Below are positions 1 through 14,081 of a stretch of DNA of 64,000 nt, piece by piece. The position numbers were made by a program, and so were the translations under genes. How positions within the stretch are numbered: position 1 is the first letter of the stretch; each line of letters begins with the position of its first letter. The notes under the pieces were generated by a model, which was not told the DNA's origin, made no database searches, and saw nothing but the letters and a program-made list of their open reading frames with translations. Source of the DNA: Aplysia californica (taxonomy: Eukaryota > Mollusca > Gastropoda > Aplysiida > Aplysiidae). The stretch spans positions 2,915,383-2,979,382 of the forward strand of contig NW_004797283.1 of NCBI RefSeq assembly GCF_000002075.1. The letters run 5' to 3'.

Positions 1-149
1 CTTGTAAACTATATTATCAGAACGCATCTTAATCTACCACACAATAGGACACTGACCAACAATGGATATACACAGAGACGATCCTATTTTCTATTATAAC
101 AAAGTATGCATGCTTTTACTAGTAGAGAACTGGATTTATTAGACTAATA

Positions 150-650
150 AATCCAGCTCTCTACTTACATTTTTGTGACAAATTGATCCAGAGCATTGCT
201 TGGCAAGGAACCTTTTATGTTGCCAAGTTTCATTCAAATATCATAACTTTGGGAGAACATATGACTGATAGTCTTTGTAAATCTGTAAATAACGCCACTT
301 TCTTTACCTGTTAATTTCTTTACAAATCAAAAAGTATGACAGATATTAAAAATCTGACAGCATGACTAGATTCTGCATTAAAAAATGTTCTAGACTGCCA
401 AGTTTCATTTACATATTCCAAGAAATAGGCGAGCTATGACAAATGTCTCAAAACGCACAGAAAACCGCCACATTTTTATCTATAAACGTCTTCATAACTC
501 AAAAAATAGGATAGCTATGAAAAATCTGAAAGCAGGACTAGATTCTGCACTAGAAAATGTACTGGGTTGCCAAGTTTCTTTTAAATACACCGAGAAATGT
601 GCGAGTTATGACGAATATTGTCTCAAAACTAACCAAAGAACGTCCCATAT
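150..650. repeat. Three diverged tandem copies of a ~173-bp unit
   Basis: The words 'gccaagtttcattcaaat' and 'gccaagtttcatttacat' and a third variant begin near 222, 397 and 569, about 173-175 bp apart. Each is followed at a constant distance by a 'gctatgac' or 'gttatgac' word and, in the last two, by 'tgtctcaaaac'. The copies are clearly related but well diverged, so this is an old satellite-like array. The short reading frames crossing it look incidental. Confidence 0.6.
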
Positions 651-959
651 TTTGGGTTTTTTTAATTATATAAAAGTGTACCAAAAATTAATTTATTAAA
701 AAATCCGTAACTTTTTTGTTTATTGATGGATTTCAAAAATTCAAAAAGTTCCATTCTCTGTGAAGATAAAGCTACAAAATGCTCCTGTTTGCAAACACTT
801 TCTGTCAAAAAAAAGTTTTTTTCGTGGTCATTGCTAAATTTATTAAAAATCGTTGATATTGTTAAACCCCTACAGACCAAAGAACAACACTAAGAAACAT
901 TCTTTGCTTTATGCGAAACTTACAGTGCAAACAAATGAAGCCCTCAAACACTAAAAGCT

Positions 960-1125
960 GACAAGGTTTCTCGCTGTCTCCAGCTGGCTACTAATTCCTG
1001 CCTGGATGAAGTGAGGAAAATTTCCCAAGGCCACAACATCGGACCCCTGGTAGGGTTTGAACCCATGACCTTTTGGTTGCAAACCCAACAGCCTAACCCC
1101 TAGACCACCACCAATGCTACAACAA
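960..1125 (-). mobile_element. tRNA-derived SINE, family D, 5' part
   Basis: On the minus strand the segment begins with a tRNA-like head: 'ggttcaaaccc' is a good internal promoter B box, and a 'ggtctaggggttaggctg' region corresponds to the A box. It is followed by the body shared with copies at 27215, 33450 and 56720 ('cacttcatccaggcaggaa'). The copy lacks the L2-like tail, so it is truncated or diverged at its 3' end. It is not a tRNA gene, because the acceptor stem does not pair. Confidence 0.7.
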
Positions 1126-2418
1126 ATCCTACAAATGTGAATAAAATGAGCAGATTTATAAAGGAATATTGCCCAACATGCAAGTTTCCTATAGTATCAA
1201 ACAAAATCAAGCAAGCAGTTGGTTGATATTGTTCTATTTTATTTGTTTCCAATTTTACTATCACTCCTGCACGAAAATGAAGCACATTTGCCAAACTCCA
1301 AGCCTTTGTCGAACGTATACATATATATGATATATATAGACCACTGTCTTCGTCTTTAATCAATGATTTTCAAGAAAATTTCAACCTTCTAAGGCCTAAT
1401 AATAATTGTGCAAAACATCAAACTTTGACCAAAAAAAAATACATGAGGGCATGCCCTGTTAAAAAAAAAAAAATTCATGTCCCTCTGAATTCCCCCCCAA
1501 TGTCAAAAGATGCATGAAATATTACTAGGCAATTAAGCCCTAGTGTGATGTATTAATTTGTTAAATAACACCATCAAATATCTTTAGAGAAAAACAACAA
1601 ATAATTTGTGTTGAAATTTGTGCACACATGATGGAAAGTGCTATACCTGAGCAAACCAAGATATTGAATAGATAAAGACTAATTTTTAAAACATTATTCA
1701 TTCAGTACAGTGCAGTTACTAACTGTACTAAAAGTTTTACAGTGCGTACTCAACGTGTATTAAGTACTATTAGTGCAGTAGGCCTAACTTAAATAGTTAA
1801 CATTTGGTCGTTGTTTCTGGACACTACCTCTACTTGTCTTTTGCTTCATTATATTGTCTGCTCTGCTATCTTGTTTTGATCACAATCACAGACTAACACA
1901 AATTTTGACGTATAGCAGTACCCAGTTTTAACCTTTTATTGTTCGCTTTTACTCCTCCTTGCGTTTTAATTTTGGGATACCACTGATTGTAATTGTTGGT
2001 GAGAAAACTGTGGGAGACTATCTAGGCCATTCATTAAAAAAATATAAACATGGCTTTAATTTAGACAACTTTTGATTCCTCATGGTAGATTTGAAAGGCA
2101 CTTTTCAACAAGAGGAAGGGCCTTTTACTGCTTCTAAAATTAGCATACTTACAGCCTACAGCACAGTCCCACTTTCTAAATATAAGATCTCCATCATCAT
2201 TTCTGACCTGTCAAGACAAATTGTTGTTAGGCCTACTTGTTCCAAGTCAAAATTGGGAATGAACTGGTGAATTGTATCAACCGTTATTCAGTTCCTCCCC
2301 AACAAGGCTGTTTTATTTTGAAATAAGACAAGGTGGGTGGCATAGTATGCACTTTTGAAAGTTCAGTGTTTACTGTTAAATTATAAATGCAATTGCAAGA
2401 TATCTGATTTATTTTCAG

Positions 2419-5400
2419 GTCGAACGACTGTGTGAAAGGGTTTCGTCTTCCACTTTGCTAGATGACCGACGGGATGCGGTTAGGGCTTTGAAAGCTTTGT
2501 CAAAGGTTTGTGAGGAAAACAGGTTTTATTTGATGCCAGGTTTTATAATGTGTGAGAGTCTTGTCAATGAACTCATTGTAAAATCATTGTTATTGAATAT
2601 TGGCCAGTTCCTATTGTATTTGAATCTTTAAAGTTATTTTGTTCCTTCCAACGGCAACAATGTTAATTATTTGAATTTATATTTCTTATAGCAAGTGCTG
2701 TATGAAACTATTTATTATAAATGATTACAACAGCCTTCTATCTATCTATATTATAAGAGACCAGTTTCGTCTTATTATTTTTGCTTTGCATATAGCTGGA
2801 AATGGGGAAAAAGAAAGACCCTTATTAAAGAAAGAAAAGTACATTTTGCCCGTGGTATTTTGAAAGCTTGCAAATACAAATGAGTCCGCTTATTTATACA
2901 AACATGGTTAATCCAAAAATAGCGGAAAACTAAAGAAAATGCAAATGCGGATTTTTTTCCCCTTCCATTTGAGCAATCTCTCTAAACCGACAACGGGGCT
3001 AATTGGGACAAAATTCCAGTGGTCCTGCAGATAGATTTTGGTTTGAGTGGACTACATCTTCAGGCTCAGCATGTTTTTAAGCCTCCAAAATATTTGATCA
3101 TGTATATGAAAGGCCATTAGTGCTGTTATCATGTGTAAGTAAGCCTGTTATTTTATGATTATATGCAGTCAAAGTTAATGGACTCTGATATGACGGCTTC
3201 ATATATTAATGTTGAAAAGTGTGTGTATATTCTTGATATAATTTCTTTGCATGTACTTAAGTTATTATAAGACTGAATTTGAATTCATTATTCATTATTT
3301 TCTTTTTCAGAAATTCAGATTGGAGGTGGGCACACAGGCAATGGACATACTGATTAATGTTCTGGAGCAAGACAGGTACATTTTTCTAAAAAAGCCCTAA
3401 AATATCTTATTTCTCAATTTTGTTCACTGTTGATTGCAACTGGTTACGAGGTTATGAATAACAAAATAATGAGAAGAAGACTGTTACTGTTAATAAGACT
3501 GGTGTCCCCCACCCCTTCATTTCTTAAATTCCCTATCTCCACAAGCTGCTCCGAGTGGATTGTGGTCGGAACTGTTGCGCTGTTGATCCAGTGGCAGTGG
3601 CTCAGTCACATTCCTTTACGATGACAATGGCATTATGTTCATTTTCAGCAGTTGGTGAAAGGAGGTCAATCTTTGCAGGAGTTATTCATTTGATGAAGAA
3701 CTATCAATGTAGGTTTGTATTGAAAGATTTAATAACCAATGTAGTGACGCTTTTTTCACTTCATGGTTTTGTACCAAAAGGGGGCTCAGGCATAATGGGA
3801 AAACCCCCTCTGGAGATATAGGTCAATTCACTAAGGGAAGTAGATAAAAGCATTTCATAGCGTTTGGTTTGTAATTTAAATGACAATTCCTAACACCTGT
3901 CAGAGAATATTTCATGTGTTTGTCTTCTGTAATGTTACATGTGTCTGCAGTGTTATTTTTGGGGGAAAAAAAGTACAGCCACTTAAAGTGAAACCGCTTG
4001 TCATTTTATCCTCAGAAATGATGCAGAGATCACTGGCTTCACATTGGACACACTTTATCATGTTATGTCAAATGAACCAACAGATGAAGGTAAGTGACGG
4101 TAAAATAAAGATAACGGGAGTTGGAAATTTATGAGCATTGATAAGGTTGAAGCGTTTCATTTCTGGTATGCTAATCACAACATTTAAAGTACTCTTTGTA
4201 AGTGTGTTAAGCAGGTTCATGCTTTTGAAAGTTTTGTTTTTTTACTCCTATTTTTAATGTGCTCTTATTCTATTGGTCGAAAGTTGTCTTTTTTAAGAAT
4301 GAAAAGATATATGTTGAGTTGGGTAGGTAAACTTTGCATTTTCATTTTTACAGCATGAGGCTTTTTCTTCCGTGTTTTTTTCAAGAAAATTGTAACAAAT
4401 AATTAGTTGCTGTTGTTACCATTTGATGGTGGTAATGAGTATTTTGTAAGGGTAGGGAAAGACCTGTCTGCATTATTTATTTTACTTACATTACTTCACT
4501 ATCTGTACGTCGTGTTTTACTATCGCATCCATACGATGTGGGGGGGGAACTCTGTGCCCCCACTTTCCAAAGAAGAAATTTACTCATTAATCCGATCCGT
4601 ACGCTTTGCATAGCAGTCTGTCAAAATGATTTTTTGAGAAAAACTGAAAGTTTCAAAGAGATCTTCGCTCTAAAAGTATTCTAAAATGTGAAGAACACAA
4701 CCCCTGGGGTACAAAATGACCCCGGGCTTACTGATAGGGTTAATGTTTTGTGGGATATATATAATATTATGTTTGACATGCTTAATGTTTTAAACTTCAC
4801 TTGTCTTTTTTCAGAAGACACATCAGCACCAGTCGACAGTGACCTGGGTGGTCAGTTCACAGAGATTTTTATCAAAAAGTCGGACAACGTCTCGCTTCTC
4901 TTGTCATTTTTAGAGGTGGGTCATGTGTTCTGGGCCAGTGCTCTGTCTATCTGTTCCCTCATATTTGTGTTGTGACGCAGTGGAATCAGGCGCTCGTCCA
5001 TTTATGCATATGGAGTTATTGGTAGGTCTATACTCTTAGTTTAGTTTAGTTTTAGTAGATGTTTTACGGAGCTCGCTACTGCATAAGGTCATATGAGTGC
5101 CAGAAGATTAGATGTGTTACAAGAGAGTAGCAAACTTAAAAAAGAAGAAGGGGAGGTAAGGACAATAGATGTTTTATAGGAAAGAAGAAGCAAACCATAC
5201 CAGAACACCCACCAACCACCCACTTATACTCTTAAAGGTTATACATTTGCCTTGCTTACGATGAAAATAATATCCATTTATCTTGAATAGAAGTCCAGAT
5301 ATTTGCGATTGAAGGAGATTGGGTCTCCTGGTTTTAGAAGTAAAATTAGCGAGAAAATGGCCACCAAAGTTCGGTGACTTCCGTAGCTTAAGGGTCCTTG

Positions 5401-8400
5401 GAAACTGCAAATTTACATTTTTTTGTGCCTTTACTCAACGTTCTTCCATAAAATCCACACATAAAAGTGTTTTTAAATGGACATACAAGGTGTTTAGGAA
5501 AAAAAAAATTCGAAAAAAAATTCCAAACTGACTGAAAAATGCAGATTTTTTGGATTTCATTACTTTGACGAGCGCCTGGTTTCACCACGATGCCCCACTT
5601 TTGTTTTATTTACTTTTTAGAATATACTGCAGTAAATATTGAATTGTTTGTAGTTCATGAGGTGCTATATTGTTTGCTTCTTCTATTAGAAGTCTTGCTT
5701 TAAGGTCATTTTGCACGTAATTGAGGGTTATTCAGTTTTGTGTTTTTCTTTTTATCTTTGTCATATACAAAGGACTTTTTATGTTGAAAGATTTGAGTGA
5801 ATGGTTGGCGGGTGCTCTGGTGTGGTTTGCTCCTTTTTGTCTACCAAACATCTGTTGTCCTTATCTGTCATCTTTTTTGTTGTTGTATTTCTTACTTTCT
5901 CGTAATACCTCTAATCTTCAGCTCTTATGTGACCTACTTGTGTTGCTAGACTCTTACTAAAGATTTGAGTGGGTGGTTGGCGGGTGCTCTGGTGTGGTTT
6001 GCTCCTTCTTTCCTATCAAACATCTATCATCCTTATCTCCCCTTTTTCTTTTTTATGTTTGTTACTCTCTTGTAACACCTCTAATCTTCTGGCGCTCATA
6101 TGACCTTATGCAGTTGCAAGCGCCGTAAAACCTCTACTAAAACTAAAAGATTTGAACTTTAAATGGACTTGCAATGAGTTGGTGCTGCTTTATTTTTTTT
6201 TTTTATTGTTTCTGGACTACCCTTGGATGTAGAAACTGCCAAAGCTTAGTGTTGTGCTTGCATAATTAACTGCCAACACATGTTGTTATTGTTATATGTG
6301 GCAGAATGCCTTGTGACATGTTTTTGCCATTTGGAAGATCAATCTGTAACATTCTCGCATTCAGGAGTATGACTTTCACGTGCGATGGCCTACTGTGAAG
6401 TTGCTGACTGTTCTGCTGACTAACCGGCAAAAAGACCTGCAGGAAATCATCCTGGTGATCCCCATGGGAGTGTCAAGACTAATGGATCTGCTCTCCGACA
6501 GCCGGGAGATCATCCGCAATGATGTGAGTTGTTCAGTCGCTGTCATTGACCCAGTTCATACTGATAATCAAATTCATATGATCCAATCAGGCATAGCCAG
6601 ATTTTCCTTCGTGGACGGGACAAAAGCTGCCATTTTGGCACAATTCGACCGAATTTCAACTAAATGCGACAAACGTGTTTGTTTTTCAAGGTTAGGAGTG
6701 GAATCTGTTGTACTTTGCCTAAATGGTAGCCTTTGCTTCAAGTCTATGAATCCTAGCTGTCCCCTACCTATTCCAAATGAAGATTTTGATTGGCAGTGTA
6801 CCCTTGGTATTACAGTTTGGGTTTCCTTACAAAATGTGCAGGGAATCATTGTGGCGAAAAGGAGCCATCTTTTGTTAGTAGAAGTATTACACTATACTTT
6901 GAACACAATGTTCATCTGCACTTTTTAGAATTGGTGTACCCTTTTCGAGATAATGAGATTTGTTGGCAGGCTTGTCTACTTTGCCTTGTAGTAGGTACCG
7001 TGGTGGTCTTCATAGAGCCCTAGACGAGATTTGTTTTAAGACAGTGTTGCAAAAGTTAAAAGCTTAATGAAAGTTGGCAGAGTGTGATATTTTGGACAGT
7101 TGAGGTCTTGCAGAGAATACAGATTTCAACAAGACTGTGTATATCCATGAAAAATCGGTTGTTCTTGTTATTTATTTGAAGTTGTAAGGAGTTTCAATTT
7201 GAAAGCGCAGATGAAAAGGAAGTGATGTTTTGTTACAATGATTGAGTCATGACAATAAGTAACAATCAAAAAAGAGGAAAGCAGTATCGTCAAAATGCTT
7301 TAAACAGGATCCCTGCCTTTTTTAGCATCTATAATATAGTTGCCTTTATATTTTCTTTTTTCTCTCTATCTTTGACAACAACCTCAGGCTTTGCTGCTGT
7401 TAAATCAACTGACGAAAGGCCATGCCAACATACAGAAGATCGTTGCCTTTGAGAATGCCTTTGAGCGGATCATCGACATCATCAGAGATGAAGGAGCATC
7501 AGATGGTGGTATGTTTTTAAAAAAATTTTTCTACAATCCGTTCTTGCTCGCTGAATACATTTTCACTGTATTCAGGAAAGATTATTGTCTTACATTTACT
7601 AAATTTATGTAGTGGCCGGTGAAATGGTGAGAATAGCAGTGAAAGGGGAATAGATTAAATTTGTGACTTTCCTCAGAGTTTATGGAAACCCATTGATGTT
7701 CAAATGTTTTGTGTCTCATGCCATCCGATGTAGAAAGATGTCATTTTGCTAAGTTGCATCTTTATGAGTAAGCTTTATGTTATCAAAGTCTGAGAACTGA
7801 TGACGCATATTATATTGTTCTCAAGTTAATGTTGACCCCCATTCTTTGGGATGAAATGTGCGGGTCTTATACATGTTTTACTGTGTTGAACAGTGTGCTC
7901 TTCAATTTTAGAGATGTCAGGTAACAAATCTTTTTAATTTCACAGGCATTGTTGTTGAAGATTGCCTTCTGCTGCTTCAGAACTTGTTACGGAACAACGC
8001 GTCCAATCAGAACTTTTTCAAAGAGGGCAGTTTTGTCCAGAGACTGACCCCGTTCTTTGAGCTGGAGAGTGAGAACAGCAACAAGCAGGGAGGATGGTCT
8101 GCTCAGAAAGTCACCAACATGCACCTGCTCTTACAGGTACTCCAATCATCGAACATCTTACTGTTCAGTTTTCCTATTCATTTGATTAACCAAGACCATG
8201 TGATGAACTTTTATTATTTTGTATTGAAAAACATCCCCATCTTGTGAGACAGGAATAATTTTAAATTGAACAAACATCTTTCTTATAAAAAAATGATTAT
8301 GTTTACGAACATTTGGAAAATGTAGATTAGATTTACAAAAACTTAAGACAGATTTCTTTGTCTGTATACTGTATCCTGAGTGTTCTCAAAGCTGGTTCTG

Positions 8401-9991
8401 AAGGGACGGCTGTTGGAAGATCAGAGAACTGGGTGGTCAGAAAAGGTATGAAAATCATAAAACCATTTTTACCAGCTGTCTCACATGTGTTCACAGAAGA
8501 ATTCTGGATTGTTTTAGTCTTTCAGTTGATTCTAGCGAATGCACAATGTTGGATATACCTTTCTCTTATACTTTTTATCATACGGTAAAGGATATGGAAG
8601 TATGCCCGCGACAAAAGTTTCAGAACGATTTTTATCCTGCATTATTAACCTGGATTTGTCCTAATTATTCAGGACTATGTTGAAATATAACAGTAGTAGT
8701 TTGCATTGTCCCCAAACTATGTATGGTAGTGTTTGTTTGTTTTTATTGTTAAGCAAATGTTGATCTCAGATTTTTTTCTATCTTTTTTTTTTTTTTTGTT
8801 CCTCAGCTTGTGCGAACTCTTGTGTCTCCAAATAACCCTCAGAACCAGACTGTTGCCTGTCAGAAAGTCATGAACCAGTGTGGTAAGTTCAGGTTTCTTC
8901 GCTGCTTTGAACATTGATAAATCAGAGGTACAAACTTACCGGAGTAATCGAGAACTCCTCTGATTGAAAAAATTGTCTGTGTTTGGCCTGACTTCTCAAT
9001 ACAAGATGCAGTTAACTTGCAGTTAATACAATATAATCTGTTTATTTTATGTCCCAATGCATGGGTTTCCACGGGGTCCGAACATTTCAAGATTTTTTCG
9101 TAATCAGTTGGTACCCCTGAAAAATATGAAAGAGTCATCTGTTTGAGCTGCTGTAGTGATGTACTGATTCATTGTTATTGTTGTTGCTCCTTCTTGTGAG
9201 CTTCCACAGTTCTGTCTAGTGCCCAATTGTGGTGTCACCTTGCACAGTTCTGTCTAGTGCCCAATTGTGGTGTCACCTTGCACAGTTCTGTCTAGTGCCC
9301 AATTGTGGTGTCACCTTCCACAGTTCTGTCTAGTGCCCAATTGTGGTGTCACCTTCCACAGTTCTGTCTAGTGCCCAATTGTGGTGTCACCTTGCACAGT
9401 TCTGTCTAGTGCCCAATTGTGGTGTCACCTTGCACAGTTCTGTCTAGTGCCCAATTGTGGTATCACCTTCCACAGTTCTGTCTAGTGCCTAATTCTGGTA
9501 TCACCTTCCACAGTTCTGTCTAGTGCCCAATTGTGGTATCACCTTCCACAGTTCTGTCTAGTGCCTAATTGTGGTATCACCTTCCACAGTTCTGTCTAGT
9601 GCCCAATTGTGGTGTCACATTCCATAGTTCTGTCTTGTGCCCAATTGTGGTGTCACCTTCCACAGTCCTGTCTAGTGCCCAATTGTGGTGTCACCTTCCA
9701 CAGTCCTGTCGAGTGCCCAATTATGGTGTCATCTATCACAGTTCTGTCTAGTGCCCAATTGTGGTGTCACCTTCCACAGTTCTGTCTAGTGCCCAATTGT
9801 AGTGTCACAAGTGGGTGGCAACTGTTAAAAAATTCCTTACATCTTGTTTACTGTGTTATGGAGAGAGAGAGAGAAAGAGAGAGTGAGAGAGAGAAACAGG
9901 ATTACTATAGGAGCTGTGCACTGCATATGTTCTTTGTTTTATTGTACAGCGCATTGAGCCCTTCTTTGTGGAAATGCGCATTATAAATGCA

Positions 9992-10027
<36 letters not shown>

Positions 10028-13000
10028 GGCTGCAGGAGAAGTTGACTCATTAGGTCTGTGAGGATGTGGGGTAACCTAACAGGTGATGTGCCTCAATGTT
10101 CTCCACGGGTCCTCACATGCGGTGCACTGAATCTTGTCAGATGTTTGTCTTTTAAAGAGTGAAAATTAAAGACCCTATAACGAAGTCACGACTGTAGTTT
10201 GTGTAGTTCGACCTTAAATTGTGTGTCTATTCACAAGGGGGAGGGGGGCTTTTTCCTGGTTTTCGCAAATCCGGATCGTGCAACCATTGTGTACAGACTG
10301 TGCTCTCTAATATATTTGGGGCTATTGCTAGATGTTGTGCAGCGTTGAAAAGAGGTCTTCATTCCTTCTGAAATGTTGATGCGCTTGTGGACTGAAAATA
10401 ATTTAACTATGGAGCAGGGTAGTGGGTTAATGTAGACCTCATAAACCTTAATTCTTCCTGCATTTTTTTAGAACACCACTGTATTGATTTTGCAGCGACA
10501 ATGTAGACACATGATATATGGTCAGATAGGCAATTGATTTTTTATACCTCTGGTGTCTTTGTATTGACATCTGGTGCAAAAAGTCACTAGCTTATGATAA
10601 TTTATTGTAGGCAAGAAAAGCAATAAGGTTTTTATTCAATTTTCGGCTTTGTTTCTTGGTTAAATTCACTGCTGTGTATTTACAGGGCTCTTGCAAGAGT
10701 TGTGTTCAATTCTTATGGCCAGTGGTGTACCAGCAGATGTCTTGACAGAGGTGAGTTTTGTTGGGTTTTTTTGTCTGTTTGGATAAATTTTACTATCTTT
10801 GGCTCTTGAGTAGAAATTAAAGATCAGCTTTGTTAGATTTAAAAAAGAAAAGTTTTGTGTCGAGAAAAAAATTCTTAAGAAAGAAAAAAAGCAACTTCTG
10901 TCTTAAATTTATGTCTTCATGCCAAATTATTATGAACATTTATTGTAATGGTCTCTTTGTTTATGATTTTTGTTTTTTCAGACAATCAACACTGTGTCAG
11001 AAGTCATTCGGGGCAGTACCGCAAACCAGGAATACTTTGCTTCAGTCTTAGCTCCCTCAACACCACCAAGGTATGGCAGCTTTTTCAGTCTGTTTTCGTG
11101 GGTGGTTGGCGGATGCTCTGGTGTGGTTTGCTCCTTCTTTTCCATAAAAGATCTATCCTCCATATATTTCCTCCTTTTTAGCATTTATTAATTTCTTGTT
11201 ACTCTTCTAATCTTGGGCACTTATTTGACCTTATTATGTTGCAAGTGCGGTAAAATGCTTACAAGGACTAAACTAATTCTGTTGTCACCTCATTGTGTTT
11301 GTGTTCAGATTTAGATCTCATACATATCTGTAATGTTTGTGCTTTATGCGAACAATTTATTTGGGGTTTTTTCATTTGTTTCCTGATTGTGTAAAAATTA
11401 TGTTCTCAGTAGCATGAGATTTGTTTGATTTTACGATTCTTCTGTGTATTTCAAGCTTGGAGTTTATCAACTTGTGCAAACATAAGCTATGAAAAATATG
11501 TTCCAGCAAGGAGATGCTTGTGTATAGATGAGATATACCTGTTGTGTGTGTGTTTTTATGAGAACCTGAAGAAATATCCATATTAGAGATTTTGAGCAAT
11601 TTTTTGTGATGGATGGTTTTACATAGATTTTGTCAATGGATGTAGCTATCTCTTCATTTCTTTTTCTATTGACATATTGTTTAACCTATTTGTCTCTCCT
11701 AATAAGTGAACAAACATTGACAGAAGATTGTGGCCTGTGATTTTTTTAGCATGGGGGTTCACATGTGGTTAGTAGCCGCGGGGTTATCGTATGTGAGATG
11801 TGCTGACAAAATAAGTTATTTTTGGATTTTCACCCTATGGAAGTAATTTCCTCAAATTTACCTTCTGAGTTTTTACATTTTATTAGTATGAAATAACAGA
11901 AAACATGTTAAACTTGGAAGAGAATGACATTTATTAAAAATCGACTAATTCATCCCTTGCATTGGTTTTTGACCGATATCTCAATTCATGGATTGGAAGA
12001 AGTAACTCATTTTTTTTGTCTTAAGACCTCACATTCAAACAGAGAGAAACATTAACTTATAATTCTATGGGTCTCCCCCCTGACAGGCCCGCTATCGTGG
12101 TGTTGTTAATGTCCATGGTGAATGAGAAACAGCCGTTTGTGCTGCGCTGCGCTGTGCTGTACTGCTTCCAGTCCTTCCTGTGTAAGAACGAGGTGGGACA
12201 GTCACAGATTATACAGACGCTCCTGCCCACAGCGGCTGATGGTGAGTCATCTTCTTCATCATCATTGCCTTCCTCACCCTGGGTGAGGGCATAGGCCAAG
12301 AACAAACTTTCTCACCCTGGATCAGGGTATAGGCCATGAATAACAAACACTTTCTCACCCTGGATCAGGGTATAGGCCACTAACAACCAACACTTTCTCA
12401 CCCTGGTTCAGGGTATAGGCAACGAACAAACACTTTCTCACCCTGGATCAGGGTATAGGCCACGAACAAACACTTTCCACCTTTCCCTGTAGTGGGCTAT
12501 AGCCTCTTGATGTTATTTTATGTCTTCCCACTTTTCTGTACATCGATTTCTGTGACTTCTGATGGTGAGTACTTTACCGGCGTGCGAGTGGGTGTTTGGA
12601 GGGTGTCCACTTTTCTGTTCTATTTGTTTACCGTCAATTTGTTGTTTCTGTTTGTCTCACTGGTGGTTTGAGGCCACTTCTTGTAGGTCTTACTTGTTTA
12701 GGATCTCTTTGTTTCTTGCTTCTGTTTATTTCAGTAGGTGGGTTAGTGGGTGCCACTGGTAGGCCTTCCTTCTTTTCTGTTGTTTCCTTCTGTCTCAGTT
12801 GCTTTATCTGCTCTGAAAGCCGTGATTATGCAATTTACTGTTTTTGGATAGCTGAAAAGGTTGCCATAGTCTTAAAACATTTTTTGATATATTCAGAATA
12901 CTTTTTTAACGGGTAAATTTTGTTTTCCTTTAGTTTAACTGTAATTGCATTAGCATGCTTCTTTTTTTGCTCACACAAACAACAAATAGTGGGTGGTTGG

Positions 13001-14014
13001 CGGGTGCTCTGGTGTGGTTTGCTCCTTCTTTCCTATCAAACATCTATCGTCCTTATCTCCCCTCCTTTTTTTAAATGTTTGTTACTCTTTTGTAACACAT
13101 ATAATCTTCTGGCGCTCATATGACCTTATGCAGTTGCGAGCGCCGTAAAACCTCTACTAAAACAAAAAACAATAACAACAAATATTTATTTCAAGTTTGT
13201 AGGTGGTTGGTGGGTGCTTTGGTGTAATTTTCTCCTTCTTTCCTATCAGACATCTATTGTTCTTATCTCTCCCCCTCCTTTTGTTTGTATGTTACTTTGT
13301 TGTAAAACCTCTAGTCTTTGGCACTTACACGTCCTGATTGTGCTGCATGTGCCATAAATCTCTCCTTAAAACTAAACATTTCAAGTTTCTTTTCTTTTTT
13401 CTATTTAGCCAACTCTATCACAGCTGGCCAGCTCCTGTGTGGCGGACTGTTCAGTGCCGACCCGCTGTCCAACTGGTTCGCCTCGGTGGCCCTGCTACAC
13501 GCCATCGTGGAGAACCACACGCAGAAGGAGCAGCTGCTGCGGGTACAGCTGGCCACCAGTCTGGGCAACCCGCCGGTCTCGCTGCTTCAGCAGTGCTGTA
13601 ACATGCTGTCTCAGGTGGGTGCCTTTATGCCAAGACTCGTTAGAGAAGTACAAACTGTTGTCAAGGAGAGGCAGATTAGGGCATGCTGTCTCAGGTGGGT
13701 GCCTTACTTTATGCCAGGACTCATTAGAGAAATGGTCGCTTTTAAGCACAAGGGGGGCCATCCCGAAAAATGCTGCTTTGAGAAAATTGAAGGTAAAGTT
13801 TTTGGATCTTTATTCAGTTTCTTTAAAAGACAAGGAGAGTTTTCTCTATTACCAAACAAATATAATAATAATAAATAATAATAATATATAACATTTATAT
13901 AGCGCATTTTTTAAAAAGTAGCTCAATGCACTTTACATTGGAATATCCATTTTTCAAAAACCTTTCTTACTACTTCCTTTCTTCTCATGCAATATACATT
14001 AATGCACACTCACA

Positions 14015-14081
<67 letters not shown>

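Larger units (their letters stand above)
1..2418. other. Upstream stretch or first intron of USO1, no coding exon seen
   Basis: No exon was found here. The next downstream exon starts at an in-frame codon matching about residue 21 of vertebrate p115, so a short first coding exon of about 20 codons is still missing. I looked for a start matching the usual p115 N-terminus (Met, a hydrophobic-basic stretch, Gly-Gly) and did not see one, so it probably lies to the left and this stretch is intron 1. It is AT-rich and holds an old threefold repeat and a SINE, listed separately. Confidence 0.5.

Noticed and set aside
6524-6928. Extension of the USO1 exon beyond 6523
   Set aside because: The frame stays open by chance; the added residues do not match p115, while gtgagt at 6524 and the exon at 7388 continue the family sequence.
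13682-13878. Continuation of the USO1 frame past 13614
   Set aside because: Repeats of the exon-end array and a MITE; p115 continues at 16261.
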